From: Rhynchopus sp. YZ270_cl-10
Taxonomy: Eukaryota; Euglenozoa; Diplonemea; Diplonemida; Diplonemidae
Assembly: GCA_964035575.1 (NCBI GenBank)
Contig: OZ037845.1
Coordinates: forward strand, 124,001 to 188,000
DNA length: 64,000 bases
Direction: 5' to 3'
Positions 44,881 through 55,284 of this stretch are shown piece after piece. Within the stretch, counting starts at the first letter, position 1; the number at the start of each line of letters is the position of its first letter. A program made the position numbers and the translations under genes. Below the pieces are notes generated by a model. It saw only the letters and a program-made list of their open reading frames with translations, had not been told where the DNA came from and did not search any database.

Positions 44881-46089
44881 TTAATCAACGTACGGCTCAT
44901 GACGGAAGACAGGGTCGGCGCACATGCCTGAGAGACGCTCTGCTGTGTAGGTAGGGTCCCAGAGGCCACGCTCGTATGCTTCTTCTTGTTCGGGGGAGCC
45001 GAAGTTTTCGATTTGGTGTCTGCGTTCTGCGGTATTGACGCCAATGCGGGTGGGCTGGTCGTTGCCTGCCTCGGACCAGACAAAGGTCTCAGAGTGGCGT
45101 GTCAGGAAACGCATCAACAGCGACTGGCTTGGGAACAACGCATCCGTGAACGGCTTCACCGTCTTCAGCTCCCGCAGCAGGTCCTTCTGCGACAACGACC
45201 CACGCGAAAGGATCTCCAGCAAACAGGACTTCATCTCCTCCTCATCCCGCCTCTGCTTCGCGCACTTCATCCGATCCGCCTCACGCACCGCCTTGAAGTC
45301 CCTATGCGTCACACACAGCCGCGCATCCGACCGTTTGATCTGCGGCGCAAAGTGGTTGTCCATCACATCCTGCTCGCTGTAGTGGAACAGGATGAAGTCC
45401 TCTGGGTGCGCCTTCACAAAGTCCTGCCACGACCCACCATACCCCTTCCCCACCACACGCTCGTACAGCACACTCTCCTTGAGTTTGTTGTTCAGCACGA
45501 TGGATCCGATGGACCCACAGCCGCGGTTCAGGCGGTTGTTCTCGAGGACAGCTTTCACCTCTTTGACCAATTGGTGTTCTGCAGGGCCGAAGCGGCCGTT
45601 CATGACTGGGGTGTGGTGGATGTTGAGTTTGAAGTCAAGTGGCTGCCCGCGGATGTAGTGGCTGAAGTGCGAGCTTTCCTTTGCAGAGCGCAGGAAGCCG
45701 AGGTCGAGGACGAAGGAGGTCCCGTCTTGCATGAAGCACTCAAGGGTTGCGTACCACTCGTAGAGGGGGTCGGGGTTGTGTGTCACGGAAAAGAGCACGT
45801 CGAGGCTGATGCCGCCCACCTCGCCCGTCACGTTCATGTCCTCAGCAGGCATGATCACTGTCGAGTCAGTCCCCATGGAGGGCAGCGTCGTGCGCACCAG
45901 CTGCACGCCGTTCAGGAACACCGACCCGTAGCCAATCAACGGCACCTCGTACAGGTCTTCAACGTGTGACACGTAGGATTCGTCGACAGGGTACATCTCG
46001 TACCCCACGCAGTCTGTGTACCCAACGCTGGTGCTCTCCCGGTAGCTGTTGCTCCCACCAGGGGTGGACGTGTCGTCATTGTCGAACAT
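44881..46089 (-). CDS. Conserved hypothetical protein, paralogue of 37236-38426
   Basis: 402 aa, ATG 46089, single exon. Shares with the 37236-38426 protein: GSVFLNGVQLVRTTLP, DMNVTGEVGGISLDVLF, THNPDPLYEW, LDLGFLRSAKESSHFSHY, HTPVMNGRFGPAE, SIGSIVLNNKLKESVLYERV plus VGKGYGGSWQDFVKAHPE, and LSQKDLLRELKTVKPFTDAL leading to SLLMRFLTRHSETFVW. The N-terminal ~45 residues and C-terminal ~45 residues diverge; this one ends FRHEPYVD against YRHDPYLF, so the terminus is also conserved. Conserved termini plus conserved core argue for a shared biochemical role. No family recognised. A further 63 bp downstream is open in another frame but unlikely to code. Confidence 0.82.
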   Translation of the reverse strand: MFDNDDTSTPGGSNSYRESTSVGYTDCVGYEMYPVDESYVSHVEDLYEVPLIGYGSVFLNGVQLVRTTLPSMGTDSTVIMPAEDMNVTGEVGGISLDVLFSVTHNPDPLYEWYATLECFMQDGTSFVLDLGFLRSAKESSHFSHYIRGQPLDFKLNIHHTPVMNGRFGPAEHQLVKEVKAVLENNRLNRGCGSIGSIVLNNKLKESVLYERVVGKGYGGSWQDFVKAHPEDFILFHYSEQDVMDNHFAPQIKRSDARLCVTHRDFKAVREADRMKCAKQRRDEEEMKSCLLEILSRGSLSQKDLLRELKTVKPFTDALFPSQSLLMRFLTRHSETFVWSEAGNDQPTRIGVNTAERRHQIENFGSPEQEEAYERGLWDPTYTAERLSGMCADPVFRHEPYVD

Positions 46090-46853
46090 CTTCTCCAGAA
46101 TCGATCCGCTTTGCTGTTTTATCCCAATGATCCTGAGGGTGCATGTAGAGGGGGGAAGAGGGAAGAGGAGGAGGGTGCTTGAAAAGAGTTGGCTGAGAAA
46201 TGACTTTATTGAAATAATTTGCTCTCAGGACAATGAGCTGGAGGTCTTTGCTGTGCCCTGAGAGGTGCGAGCCTCAGAAAGCAAAAAGTTTGAAAGAGGG
46301 ACCTAACCCTCTTGTGCTGAGGCACCTTAGGAGTGGGCTCCGATGTGGGCTCCACGAAAATCTAAAGAAACACTGAGTGCAACGACCACCAATAGCCCGC
46401 ACTCAGGGTATGCATCTCGGAGAAAACGGGGCAAACAATGTTGAACAAAATTTTGAATCTCAAACAGCAAAAAAAAACAAACACACATTTCCCAAACAAG
46501 GGTAATGGTAACAAGGACAAGCCAGGTACTATCGGTGAGAACGCTCACAGAAGGCTAGAATCTCGAAGGTGAGTCTAAGGATAACTACGAAAAAAATTAG
46601 ATTCATAAAAAAAAAAAATGAAAGACGAATGTATCTCACACACGTCCAACAGAGGCTAGCGACAAATAACATTAGATGGTGACATTATAAAACGCGTAGT
46701 AGAACCGAGGGCATGCACAGGTCTCTGTACTGCTCCTCGGCGTTGCAACGCAAAAAGGGGCTCATAGCCCCTTACCTACTCGCAATTATTCACGAGACTT
46801 TTTGAAAACTCGGCCTGGGACCTGAGCTGGACACCCACAACAAAAGACCTTTT
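46090..46853. other. Intergenic; family B and C repeats
   Basis: Family B hairpin 46297-46330 and a weak family C copy 46619-46649. An aaggggctcatagcccctt hairpin lies near 46755-46773. No gene. Confidence 0.5.
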
Positions 46854-47740
46854 TCACATGACAGAGCAGCGCTCCCACCAGGGCTGTGGGGCAGTCTTCT
46901 TCTTGCACTTTACGCAGCGGCCCTTCACAATCTTTTTGCATTTGCAGGGCCTGGACGGCTTCACAGGAGGCTGGGGTTGTGCCGCACCCTCCTCCTTGCC
47001 GGGCACTACTACGTCGACCTCACTGGTCTTCAGACCCCCCGGCGGGTGCTGAGGGTCTGGAGAGACATCATTTTCCTTTGGAGGCTGTACAGGCTGTGCA
47101 GGCTGTGCAGGAGTACGCACCACACCACTGCGCTTATCCCTGACCTGCCGCACGACCTCATGGAACACCTCTGTAATGTTGATGTTGTCCTTCGCAGACG
47201 ACTCGAGAAAGGGAACCACCACTTTGCCCTCTGCAGACCACGCAGCGGCAAGCGCCGCACCCTCCTTCGCAAACACACGTCTGTCCGCTGCGGCCATGTC
47301 GCATTTGTTCCCAACAAGCACTATGGGCACATGCCCCTCGCCACGCTCATGAAGCACATCGCTCCGCAGCATCTCAAGCTCCTGGAAGCTGGTCCTGTCC
47401 GCAATGCTGTACACAGCGACGACGGCCTCTGCCTTCTGGTAGTACTCCGCACGGAGCGATTTGTACTCCTCCTGGCCAGCGGTGTCAACGATGTACAGGA
47501 TGGCAGGCTCGCCGTCGACCACCTCCTGCTTCTTGTACTCCTCTATGATCGAGGGGTCGTAGTCCACCACACGGTTCTGTCGAGAGTAGGTGATGGATGG
47601 TGTGGGTGGTGTGGGTGGTGCATGCGGCACACAACTATGGGGGTACGGATACATACCTGCACGAATCTCACCGATATAGCGCTCTTCCCAACACCCCCAG
47701 ACCCAATGAGCACCAATTTTATTTTCGCCGTTTCTTCCAT
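46854..47740 (-). CDS. Ras-like small GTPase with C-terminal CAAX box, two exons
   Basis: Exons 47657-47740 and 46854-47576 encode 268 aa; the intron 47577-47656 (80 bp, GTATGT...CAG, phase 0) follows Gln28. Motifs: P-loop GSGGVGKS 13-20, effector region DYDPSIIEEY (about 33-42, Ras-like YDPT[IV]), DTAGQEEY 59-66 with the catalytic Gln, NKCD 118-121 and ESSAK 153-157. A ~100-residue Pro-rich hypervariable tail ends in a Cys/Lys-rich segment (CKCKKIVKGRCVKCKKK) and CSVM, a predicted farnesylation CAAX box. The tail is much longer than in animal Ras. Expected to be a membrane-anchored GTP/GDP switch; the upstream and downstream partners cannot be told from the window. Confidence 0.92.
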
Positions 47741-48462
47741 TGTGCTGGGGTACCCGATGAGTGTGTCTGCAAGAGTGGTGGCTTTGCGTGGTTTGAGGGT
47801 GAATGGAGTAAAACGTTTTCGGGTCTTTCTTTTTGCTTTTTTTACTTGGTTTTGGTTTTTTACTTTCCTCGCTTCGTACTGCTGTGGCAGCTCCACGAGG
47901 AAAGCCAGATATCCATGATATCTGTGATGCCGTTTCTCTCCTTTTGGGAGTGTCTTGCCATTACGGAGACACCTAACCATTTTCCCCCACGACGGCCTTT
48001 TCACTGTGTGTGGAGCCTTTCCACCCTCAGGTAGACCTTCATAGAGTTTCAGGAGGAAGTGCCACAAAAGGGCCTTCCGATGCATTTCAAAGGTCCAGCC
48101 CAGGACTTTAAAAAAAATTTTTTTAAAAGAGAATGTGGGTACATTCTATGCACCGTATGTCGCTCCCGACTAAGAATTTTATGCACGTTGTGTAAAAGAA
48201 CGTTGTTGCACAGCGGCTCGGATTGCAAAGAAAAACTTGAATGAGGTTGAATGAAGAAGGAAAAGCGCCGTAAACACACCTCCACCGCACTGGGAATGAC
48301 CCAAATGTGGCGAGGATAGTAGCTGTACGAATTCTCTGCAGATGACGTCACCTTCACAACAAGGGCTGACCCACGATGTGGTTCACAACCTCTGAGATAA
48401 ATGCTGTGTGGGCAATCACCTCACTATTGTAACGCACAACAAAAAAAAAAAAAAAACCATAC

Positions 48463-48519
48463 ATCAATGGTGCTCCGGAAAGGGTCGATATGACAGGTCG
48501 TTGATAGGAAAGCACCAAT
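48463..48519 (+). repeat. Family H hairpin repeat, copy 2
   Basis: catcaatggtgctccgg aaagggtcgatatgacaggt cgttgataggaaagcacca; preceded by an A tract. GGTGCT/AGCACC stem. Confidence 0.6.
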
Positions 48520-48919
48520 CAACCTCGCTGTTTGCGCGACGCTCCATAAATGCAGTACTCCGTATTTAGGAACGACTCGGACTCTGGATACCAAACACAA
48601 ACCAAAAACTGAACATAGTAACAACAACGTAGAAAACCTTGAAGCAGATCACACACAAGAGGAAGCATCACTTCAGTGATCACTTTAACTTTTTTATTTT
48701 CAAAAGAGACCTTGAAAGTGCAAACGCCTCACAAATAAAAAAGATTCTTTTTGAGTTGGATGATATTTGGTACGAGAAATAATGGAGGGTGGTGAGGGCC
48801 TCGGTGAAAGAATGTGAAATCGACAACCTACGGACACCTCTTAGTGAATTTGATAATGTGAAGTCGACAACACACCTCGAGTCGGATACAGGTACGTAAA
48901 ACAAAAGAAAAGAAAAGTT

Positions 48920-48960
48920 GGAAGTGCAAACGCCTCACCGTTCATCGGCGGACGCAGGCA
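48920..48960 (+). repeat. Family D repeat (reference copy)
   Basis: ggaagtgcaaacgcctcacc then gttcatcggcggacgcaggca. Confidence 0.65.
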
Positions 48961-48983
48961 GGGAACGAAAAGAAAATTTTATA

Positions 48984-49020
48984 AGATTACCCTAAGCCTC
49001 TCGTGCTTCGTCACCTAAAG
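48984..49020 (+). repeat. Family B short hairpin repeat
   Basis: agattaccctaagcctctcg then tgcttcgtcacctaaag; imperfect CTAAGC/GCTTCG stem. Confidence 0.6.
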
Positions 49021-49903
49021 AAACATGACTTCAAATACAAAGCCCTCTCGTGACGGCGTACCCGGAAAGGAAAAGGGAAAATAAAAACCAAAACAAACCA
49101 AAAACAAACCATATCAAAAACAAACTAGATTCACGTACTTTCAAATTCAGAGGAGAACAATGAGGTTGATCAGGGGCGGATGGAGGGGGCAAAATCAGGT
49201 CAGGCTGACCGGATTTTGCCCTGTTCGTACCACGTAAAAAATTCCGTCAGAGATAAAATATTGAACTTTTTTATTGCCCTACGGACGGTGGATGTGAGGT
49301 CACCATGAGCAAATTGTCTTGCCAACAACGGCAGAAAGAGAAGGAAGAATAAAAAAAGGTCAGAAGTAACGTGTCGTGCCTGCGATGCACCTTCTCTTCT
49401 GTGGCTGCAGTAACTCTATTGTTGCCTGGCTGCAATGTACTCACACGAAACAACACAAATGGGACGTGCAGCATTTCTGAAGAAAACACAGAAAGGTCGA
49501 CAGACACTCGCTTATCTACACCAACGACAGCGTTACCCCAGAAGAGGCACGACTGTCAACACAGTACTGCAAGGCACGCAGGGCACCTTGCAATATATCC
49601 TTTTTTTCAAACAGAACTTTTTCCAGCAATGGCTACTCGCAAAGTAGTGTTCAAGAACAACGCGGCTTTCTATTACAGTACTCCAAATATGGCGTAAAAA
49701 AAGTCGCCAAAATTGCCAAAAATCCAAATCTGTCAAAACTTATTTGGACGCCATTCTATTTGGAATACTGTTACATGTTGGGGTTGAGTGACGAAAGAGA
49801 ATAGAGAAGGAAAGTTGTAGAAGATGGCCCTAGCCTCACGTTGGTGAGGTCGCCTTGTAAACAAACACAAAAGGGAGGGAAAATCCCAAGGAAAGAAACG
49901 TTT

Positions 49904-49940
49904 GCAAGATGCCTAAGACTCTCATGGTGTATCATCTTAG
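49904..49940 (+). repeat. Family B hairpin with perfect 8-bp stem
   Basis: agatgcctaagactctcatg then gtgtatcatcttaggc: GCCTAAGA pairs with TCTTAGGC. Confidence 0.7.
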
Positions 49941-50314
49941 GCAGAAGTGTGTAACAATAGATTCAAGGTGAGGGTAAGAAAGAAGACTTGCAAGATAATG
50001 AATGCACCTCTGTGGACACATCTTACGAAAGGAGTGGGGAAACAAACGTAGCCAAATCCAAATATGACATGAAATACAAAGCCCTCTCGACAGTGTACCA
50101 AAGACTCGAAGACAAATCCAAAGACAAGACAAAGACGCACAAACCCCAAGAACAAAACACCCCCCCATCCCGCACAATATGCTCCACTTGCTTGAACACA
50201 AAGAGTAACACTCGATACCAAAAACACGATAATAATTTCACACACACACAAGAACGAAGGCGACACATCGCAATACAAACACCTGGACACACAAGAACCC
50301 CACTGTCCACCACC

Positions 50315-53300
50315 CTACATGAGATCACTCTCAAAGGTCTGCCGCTCCCAGATAGGGCGGTTGAGGGATGTGTCGGGGAGACTCTTGCTGTCGAAGCTGC
50401 TTAGCGAGAGACGACGGCCGAGCGCTTGGAAGTCTTCCGAGAGCTGGTAGATGCGCAGACCCTGTTGATCTAGCGCCAGGTCTTGCTCGCCGGAGACTTC
50501 AAGCAGGAACTTCAGTGACGACGGCAGCTCCGTGACCCTGTCCGTTGCGTACAGGTACATACACCCCCTCTCCTGCGCAAGCCTGCACAGCGTCATCCCC
50601 GTGCTCACAGAACTCCCGACAATGGTCATAAAACGCTGTGTCGTGCCGACCTCCCCATGGTGCACCTTGCCCGTGCATATCCCCACAGGGTCGCTTAGCA
50701 TTCGTTTTGACAGCTCAATGAAACGTATGGAGCTTTCAGCGTGGGACTGACTGGTGCGTCCGATGTTCCACCCCAAGGTGACCCAGGACCCGATGACGCA
50801 GACAATGCTGCCGCCGGTTCGTTCGAGGGAAATGCTGATGACGTCGAGTGAGTTGTTGACGCAGGAAGCCACGTCCTCGGGGACGTCCTCGTTGACGGAA
50901 AGGCCGATCATGCCGACGGTGGCGGAGTTCGAGACAAACTGTCCCATGCCGCGCTTGCGTGGCTTGCGCCGCATGCTCCCAGCAGAGGAGGAAGAAAACG
51001 CCTCCAAAGGACATTCACCACGAGCCTTCAGCGACTCGCTCCAGAGGAACGAGATGACCACCTGCTCACGGATGCCACGGAGCGACAGAGGGTTCGCCCG
51101 GTTCACCACAGCACGAATGTCGTTCAGCTTTTTCGTCTCCAGCAAAATGTCGTTCGGGATCGCCACCCCACCAGGCGGGCACACCGACTCCAAGCGTGCA
51201 GCCAGGTTCACAGTGGGCCCGAAGTAGTCCGTCCGCCCTGTCAAGCTGTTGTCCTCAATCGTCACCGGCCCGCTGTTCAGGCCGATGCGTATCGTGAGCC
51301 CACCCCACAGCTGGAAGACGTCAGGTCTGCACAGCGGGACCTCCAGCAACCCTGCAGGCCACTCTGCACAGAGAAGCTGCTCATGCGCCTTCATCCCAAA
51401 ACGGATGCCGGACACAGCGTCCTCGAAGGCTACCATGAAGGCGTCTCCGATGGTCTTGACCTCGTAGCCGCTGTAGAGCGTGATGCACTCTCGGATGAGG
51501 CTGTTGTGCTGGCGGATGGCGTCACGCATGGTGTCGGGCACTGCCTCCCATATCAACGTTGAAGAGACGATGTCGGTGAACACGATTGTTGCGTCAAGGG
51601 TATGCACGCCTGGTGGCGGCACCGCTGCCATGGCGATGCGCCGCAGTGGCGACGTCGTTGAGTTCTGTTGATGGATCTGTTCGAACAGTGCAGTAGGGAG
51701 GTATGCACGGTACTCCTTCAGGTAGTCCATGATCTGTATGAAGGAGTCAATGATGTCGGAGGGGTGGTCTATGGCGCGGATGTAGTCAACGTCTTCGAGC
51801 TGCATGTTAGCGATCGACTGTGCGCACTTCACGGCAATCGCCTTCTCGGAGAAGAGGTTCTGGATAAGCGACCTGTCGTGGATCACCTTCCACGCCACGA
51901 TCGGCATCACCAGGAGAAGCACGCCACCCAAGGAGGACACCACCACAATGAACACAAACTGTGTGTCCGTCCCTTCCTCCTCCAGACAGACAGCGTTCCC
52001 GGGACCCACGTTCACAGTCCCTTCTGGGCATGGCGTGCACGCCGATGTTCGCTCCTCCGCAGCGTAGCTCCCTTGAGGACATTGTGTGCAGTTCCACGCG
52101 CCTGCACCGGAGTAGGTCCCAACAGGGCACACCCCACAGACCTGGTTCCCCTCTGAGAGGGAGAGCACCTCTGAGAAGGTGCCTGCAGGGCACTGTGTGC
52201 AGGTCAGTTCGTATGTGGGAGGGTTTTGGCGGATGTGCGTGGTGAAGAAGGTCCCGTTGCGGCAGACCTCGCCTGGGAGCAGGATGTACCCCATGTCGGT
52301 TGTGCCGTCCGTCACGAAGTCCGCTGTGCGGCGTTCCTCATGCGTCATACAGCGGTCAGGGTTGAAGAGCACGCCGTTCTTACGAAGCGGGTAGCAGGCC
52401 GGGTCAAAGCCTGCCTGCATGCGGCGTGTGTAGTCGTTAAACTGCAGGGTCGCGCTTGGCGGGCATTTGAAGGAGGGTTTGTGTGCAAAGGGCCCACCCA
52501 TCTGCAGTGTGTACGCAGCCAGGTCGCGTTGTACGAGGGTGCGCAGGGAGCCGTTGTAGGAGAGCAGCATGAAGTCGTGCAGCAGGTACGCTAGGTTCGC
52601 GTCTGCGGAGGTGATGACAGATTCGCCCATGAGGAGGCGCTGGTTGTAGTACTGCCCTACAGAGAGCAGGCCCTGCTGCTTTGCGAACATATCGACGATG
52701 ATGCCGTCCGTGTTGTGCAAAAGTATGTCGCAGCCAAGGATTTTCATGCGTTTTATGATCTCACGTGTACGGTCTTCATCATGAAAGCTGTACTGCCACA
52801 TTACGATGACGTCAACGAGGTGCTCAACGCTGGTGTTAGTGGTCTTGGCGCCTGCCCCGACCTGTGCACCGATGTACAGCATAGAGAGGATGAGGTTCAC
52901 GCCTGGAATGGGCACCGGAGCGAGATATCCGATTCTGCGTGTCTTGGTGGTCGCACCACTCAGCACACCTGCAAGGAACATTGCCTGGTCCATGCGCACA
53001 CTGCCTGTGACCATGTTCTTCGAGACAGCGCCGTGTCCAGTGAAGTGTGCAAAGTCAGTATTAGGATGGCGCTCCGCAGCTTCATGGATCATGTTCGAAA
53101 AGGTGTGGGAGGTAACAACTATCAAATTGTACGTCGCAGCCAATGCGTCCACTGTCGCAACAGCAATAGAAGGAACAATGCCCTCAAAAGTGTCCGTCGA
53201 CACCTCGACAGTGTGGTTCATCCCCTTCAACGTCTTCACAAACCTTTCATGCGCCCCAATCTTCCCCAAACCTAGCATATAGTTCCATGAGTTGTCCGAG

Positions 53301-53425
53301 AGCCACCCTTCCTGCACGACTGCCACCTTGAAGCTGCGCCGCTGTTGTAAGGACACATCGCCTGCAGAGGTCACTACACATGCACACAACAGCAGCAGCA
53401 GATAATGCGCGACGCTTTGTCGCAT
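50315..53425 (-). CDS. Receptor-type adenylate cyclase: Bmp-like ectodomain, Cys-rich repeats, TM, active plus degenerate cyclase domains
   Basis: 1036 aa from ATG 53425, with signal peptide MRQSVAHYLLLLLCACVVTS. Residues ~30-340 resemble Bmp/PnrA periplasmic-binding proteins (FKVAVVQEGWLSDNSWNY, MDQAMFLAGVLSG, GCDILLHNTDG). Cys-rich GCC2/GCC3-like repeats follow (CTQCPAGTFSE, CPVGTYSGAGAWNC, CTPCPEGTVNVGPG). The TM is FVFIVVVSSLGGVLLLVMPI. The catalytic domain has both metal aspartates (IVFTDI, GDAFMVAF), EVKTIGD and FGPTVNLAARLE, so it should make cAMP. A second, degenerate cyclase-homology domain (VTLGWNIGRTSQSHAES, GTTQRFMTIVGSSVSTG) follows. Kinetoplastid receptor cyclases have a comparable ectodomain-TM-cyclase order but normally a single cyclase domain. 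Expected in the flagellar or surface membrane. Intact, no intron. Confidence 0.92.
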   Translation of the reverse strand: MRQSVAHYLLLLLCACVVTSAGDVSLQQRRSFKVAVVQEGWLSDNSWNYMLGLGKIGAHERFVKTLKGMNHTVEVSTDTFEGIVPSIAVATVDALAATYNLIVVTSHTFSNMIHEAAERHPNTDFAHFTGHGAVSKNMVTGSVRMDQAMFLAGVLSGATTKTRRIGYLAPVPIPGVNLILSMLYIGAQVGAGAKTTNTSVEHLVDVIVMWQYSFHDEDRTREIIKRMKILGCDILLHNTDGIIVDMFAKQQGLLSVGQYYNQRLLMGESVITSADANLAYLLHDFMLLSYNGSLRTLVQRDLAAYTLQMGGPFAHKPSFKCPPSATLQFNDYTRRMQAGFDPACYPLRKNGVLFNPDRCMTHEERRTADFVTDGTTDMGYILLPGEVCRNGTFFTTHIRQNPPTYELTCTQCPAGTFSEVLSLSEGNQVCGVCPVGTYSGAGAWNCTQCPQGSYAAEERTSACTPCPEGTVNVGPGNAVCLEEEGTDTQFVFIVVVSSLGGVLLLVMPIVAWKVIHDRSLIQNLFSEKAIAVKCAQSIANMQLEDVDYIRAIDHPSDIIDSFIQIMDYLKEYRAYLPTALFEQIHQQNSTTSPLRRIAMAAVPPPGVHTLDATIVFTDIVSSTLIWEAVPDTMRDAIRQHNSLIRECITLYSGYEVKTIGDAFMVAFEDAVSGIRFGMKAHEQLLCAEWPAGLLEVPLCRPDVFQLWGGLTIRIGLNSGPVTIEDNSLTGRTDYFGPTVNLAARLESVCPPGGVAIPNDILLETKKLNDIRAVVNRANPLSLRGIREQVVISFLWSESLKARGECPLEAFSSSSAGSMRRKPRKRGMGQFVSNSATVGMIGLSVNEDVPEDVASCVNNSLDVISISLERTGGSIVCVIGSWVTLGWNIGRTSQSHAESSIRFIELSKRMLSDPVGICTGKVHHGEVGTTQRFMTIVGSSVSTGMTLCRLAQERGCMYLYATDRVTELPSSLKFLLEVSGEQDLALDQQGLRIYQLSEDFQALGRRLSLSSFDSKSLPDTSLNRPIWERQTFESDLM

Positions 53426-55284
53426 TGTGCGGGCCTGATGGTGGTTGAGTGGTGGGTTGGTGAGTGGGGATATGTTGCTGTGTTTAGTAAGAGGCAACAG
53501 CCAGCGGGGCGGGTGTCCTTTACGTGCATGGCAGTGCCACGCATCCGACGACGAGGAGACCGCGTACTTGAACTAGTGCAAGAAATCAAACGTGAACCCA
53601 GAATATGTGAGAAAATGAGAGAATACGTGAAATGGGAACATATCTCATGCACAAAAAAGTGACTTTTTTTCAGTGTTTTTTTTTCCCGTTATATTTTGTT
53701 TCTGTTGCCAAACACAGAACTGAATTGACTCTTTGAATGAACTTGGACACTAACGCAGTGCCTCTGCACAAAACCTCCCTACACCCAACCACTTGCCCCC
53801 TTTACGGGAGAAGTACTGAAAAACAAAAGATAACACGAGGCCTTCCAGAGTACAAATTATTGGGATATTTTCGTGGAGTGACCAAGCTGTCCTATGAACA
53901 TTACTTAACCGGAGATCAGGTATCCTTTTTTGCTACTTTGTTGTATCGACATTCGCCCACTTCAGTGTATACTTTTCATGTCACCTTTTGAAAGGCAAAG
54001 ATACGTACAAAGACACAACCTCATTGAGGGTGACAGAAAGAGAGTGTGTGTTTAACCTTTTTATATAATCAGTTGAGCGGACTACCGTTCAGACAGTCTC
54101 TTCTGACTGTATATTACTTTATTTTATTTGCACAATCTTTTGCGTAAGATGGTAATGAACACATCTACAAAAAAAAACTGACGTTGGTGCACAAAAAAAA
54201 AAAAGACTTGAAATATGAATGCGCCTCTCGTGCACGTGCATCTAAAAAAAGAAGGTGATGAGACGGGTAGAGAACAAAGAGCGACTGGCAAGCAATAGTA
54301 GGACATGCTTCCAGAAGGTACACGCAAGACGCAAGACAAAAACTTGAAAGATGAATGTGACACGCGTACGCACAGACATCACTATAAAAAAGATTCAAGG
54401 CAAAGTGAAATCTGTACGTGTGCAGCTCTCAACAGAAACACGAGCACCCTGCGGCCGACTGCTAAGATTAAAGAGTAGAATAAAAAGACAAAGAGGTGCC
54501 ATGTACCTTCATGCGGACGGGGCGGTGCACCTCTCGTCCGTATAGAAGGGCCTCGTATGCACAATTAGAAGGCTACCTCAGGGCTATGGAGGGCATGCAA
54601 ACGGATGTCATCCCCGGAAGGCCACCATTTGACCACATATGTGCCTGTATAGAAAGTGCCTTGTACACACAAATAGAAGCTATTCTGTATTCAGTCAACC
54701 ACAGAACCGCAAATTCAATGAAATTCGCGTTGGGAAGTGGAGAGAGGGAGAGGAAGATATCTGATGCGCTAGAAACGCAAAAAAACATGGAAACTTGCAA
54801 AGATGAAAAATGGGCCATGCTGTGACGTACGCACATACATCTCATAAAGTAACCATTTCACTGAAAACACGCACACGGTTATTTCCTTTATTTGGTGCAT
54901 CGTTTCTTTCTTAGGGTAGTGAATGCCCCACCCCGTTCGTGCCCGACAAAACAAATCAACGGAAACACTAGAATCGACCAAAAGACCCTCCGCCGCGCGA
55001 AGGGTTGCGCTGAACAGTTCCTTACCACAATACACAACAATAAAATTGATTTGGAAATATGCAAGAACTTGCCTGTCCAGGATGCTGCTCCACAAAGCCA
55101 GTGAAGGCGGCGGAGCCATATCAGGTACTGAAACAAAAGGGTGCTTGCTACCCACTGAGGTGGGTCGGATGCTCGATATCACTCAAATGGACAAAATCCA
55201 TAATAAAGAGGCAAGGTGCACGGGGAAGGTTCCTGGAGGTCAGCAAGGCGTGCTCCCAGCCTCTGTACGTCAACGCTCAGCACC
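53426..55284. other. Spacer, mostly the downstream half of a tandemly duplicated unit (copy 1)
   Basis: Bases from about 53755 to 55284 are largely repeated at about 56598-58274. It includes family C repeats (54213-54243, 54349-54380) and a ggtgccatg...gcacctc hairpin in the shared block 54440-54560. No gene. Confidence 0.7.

Larger units (their letters stand above)
47741..50314. other. Gene-free spacer rich in hairpin repeats
   Basis: No supportable gene. Family H 48463-48519, family D 48714-48732 and 48920-48960, family B 48984-49020, 49822-49857 and 49904-49940, family A 49026-49063 and 50064-50099, family C 49992-50023. This is the densest run of the short hairpins in the window. Confidence 0.6.

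Noticed and set aside
49937-50290. 117-aa hydrophobic minus ORF just downstream of the receptor cyclase
   Set aside because: Composition (Cys/Phe/Val) fits translated spacer, and it overlaps family A and C hairpin repeats.
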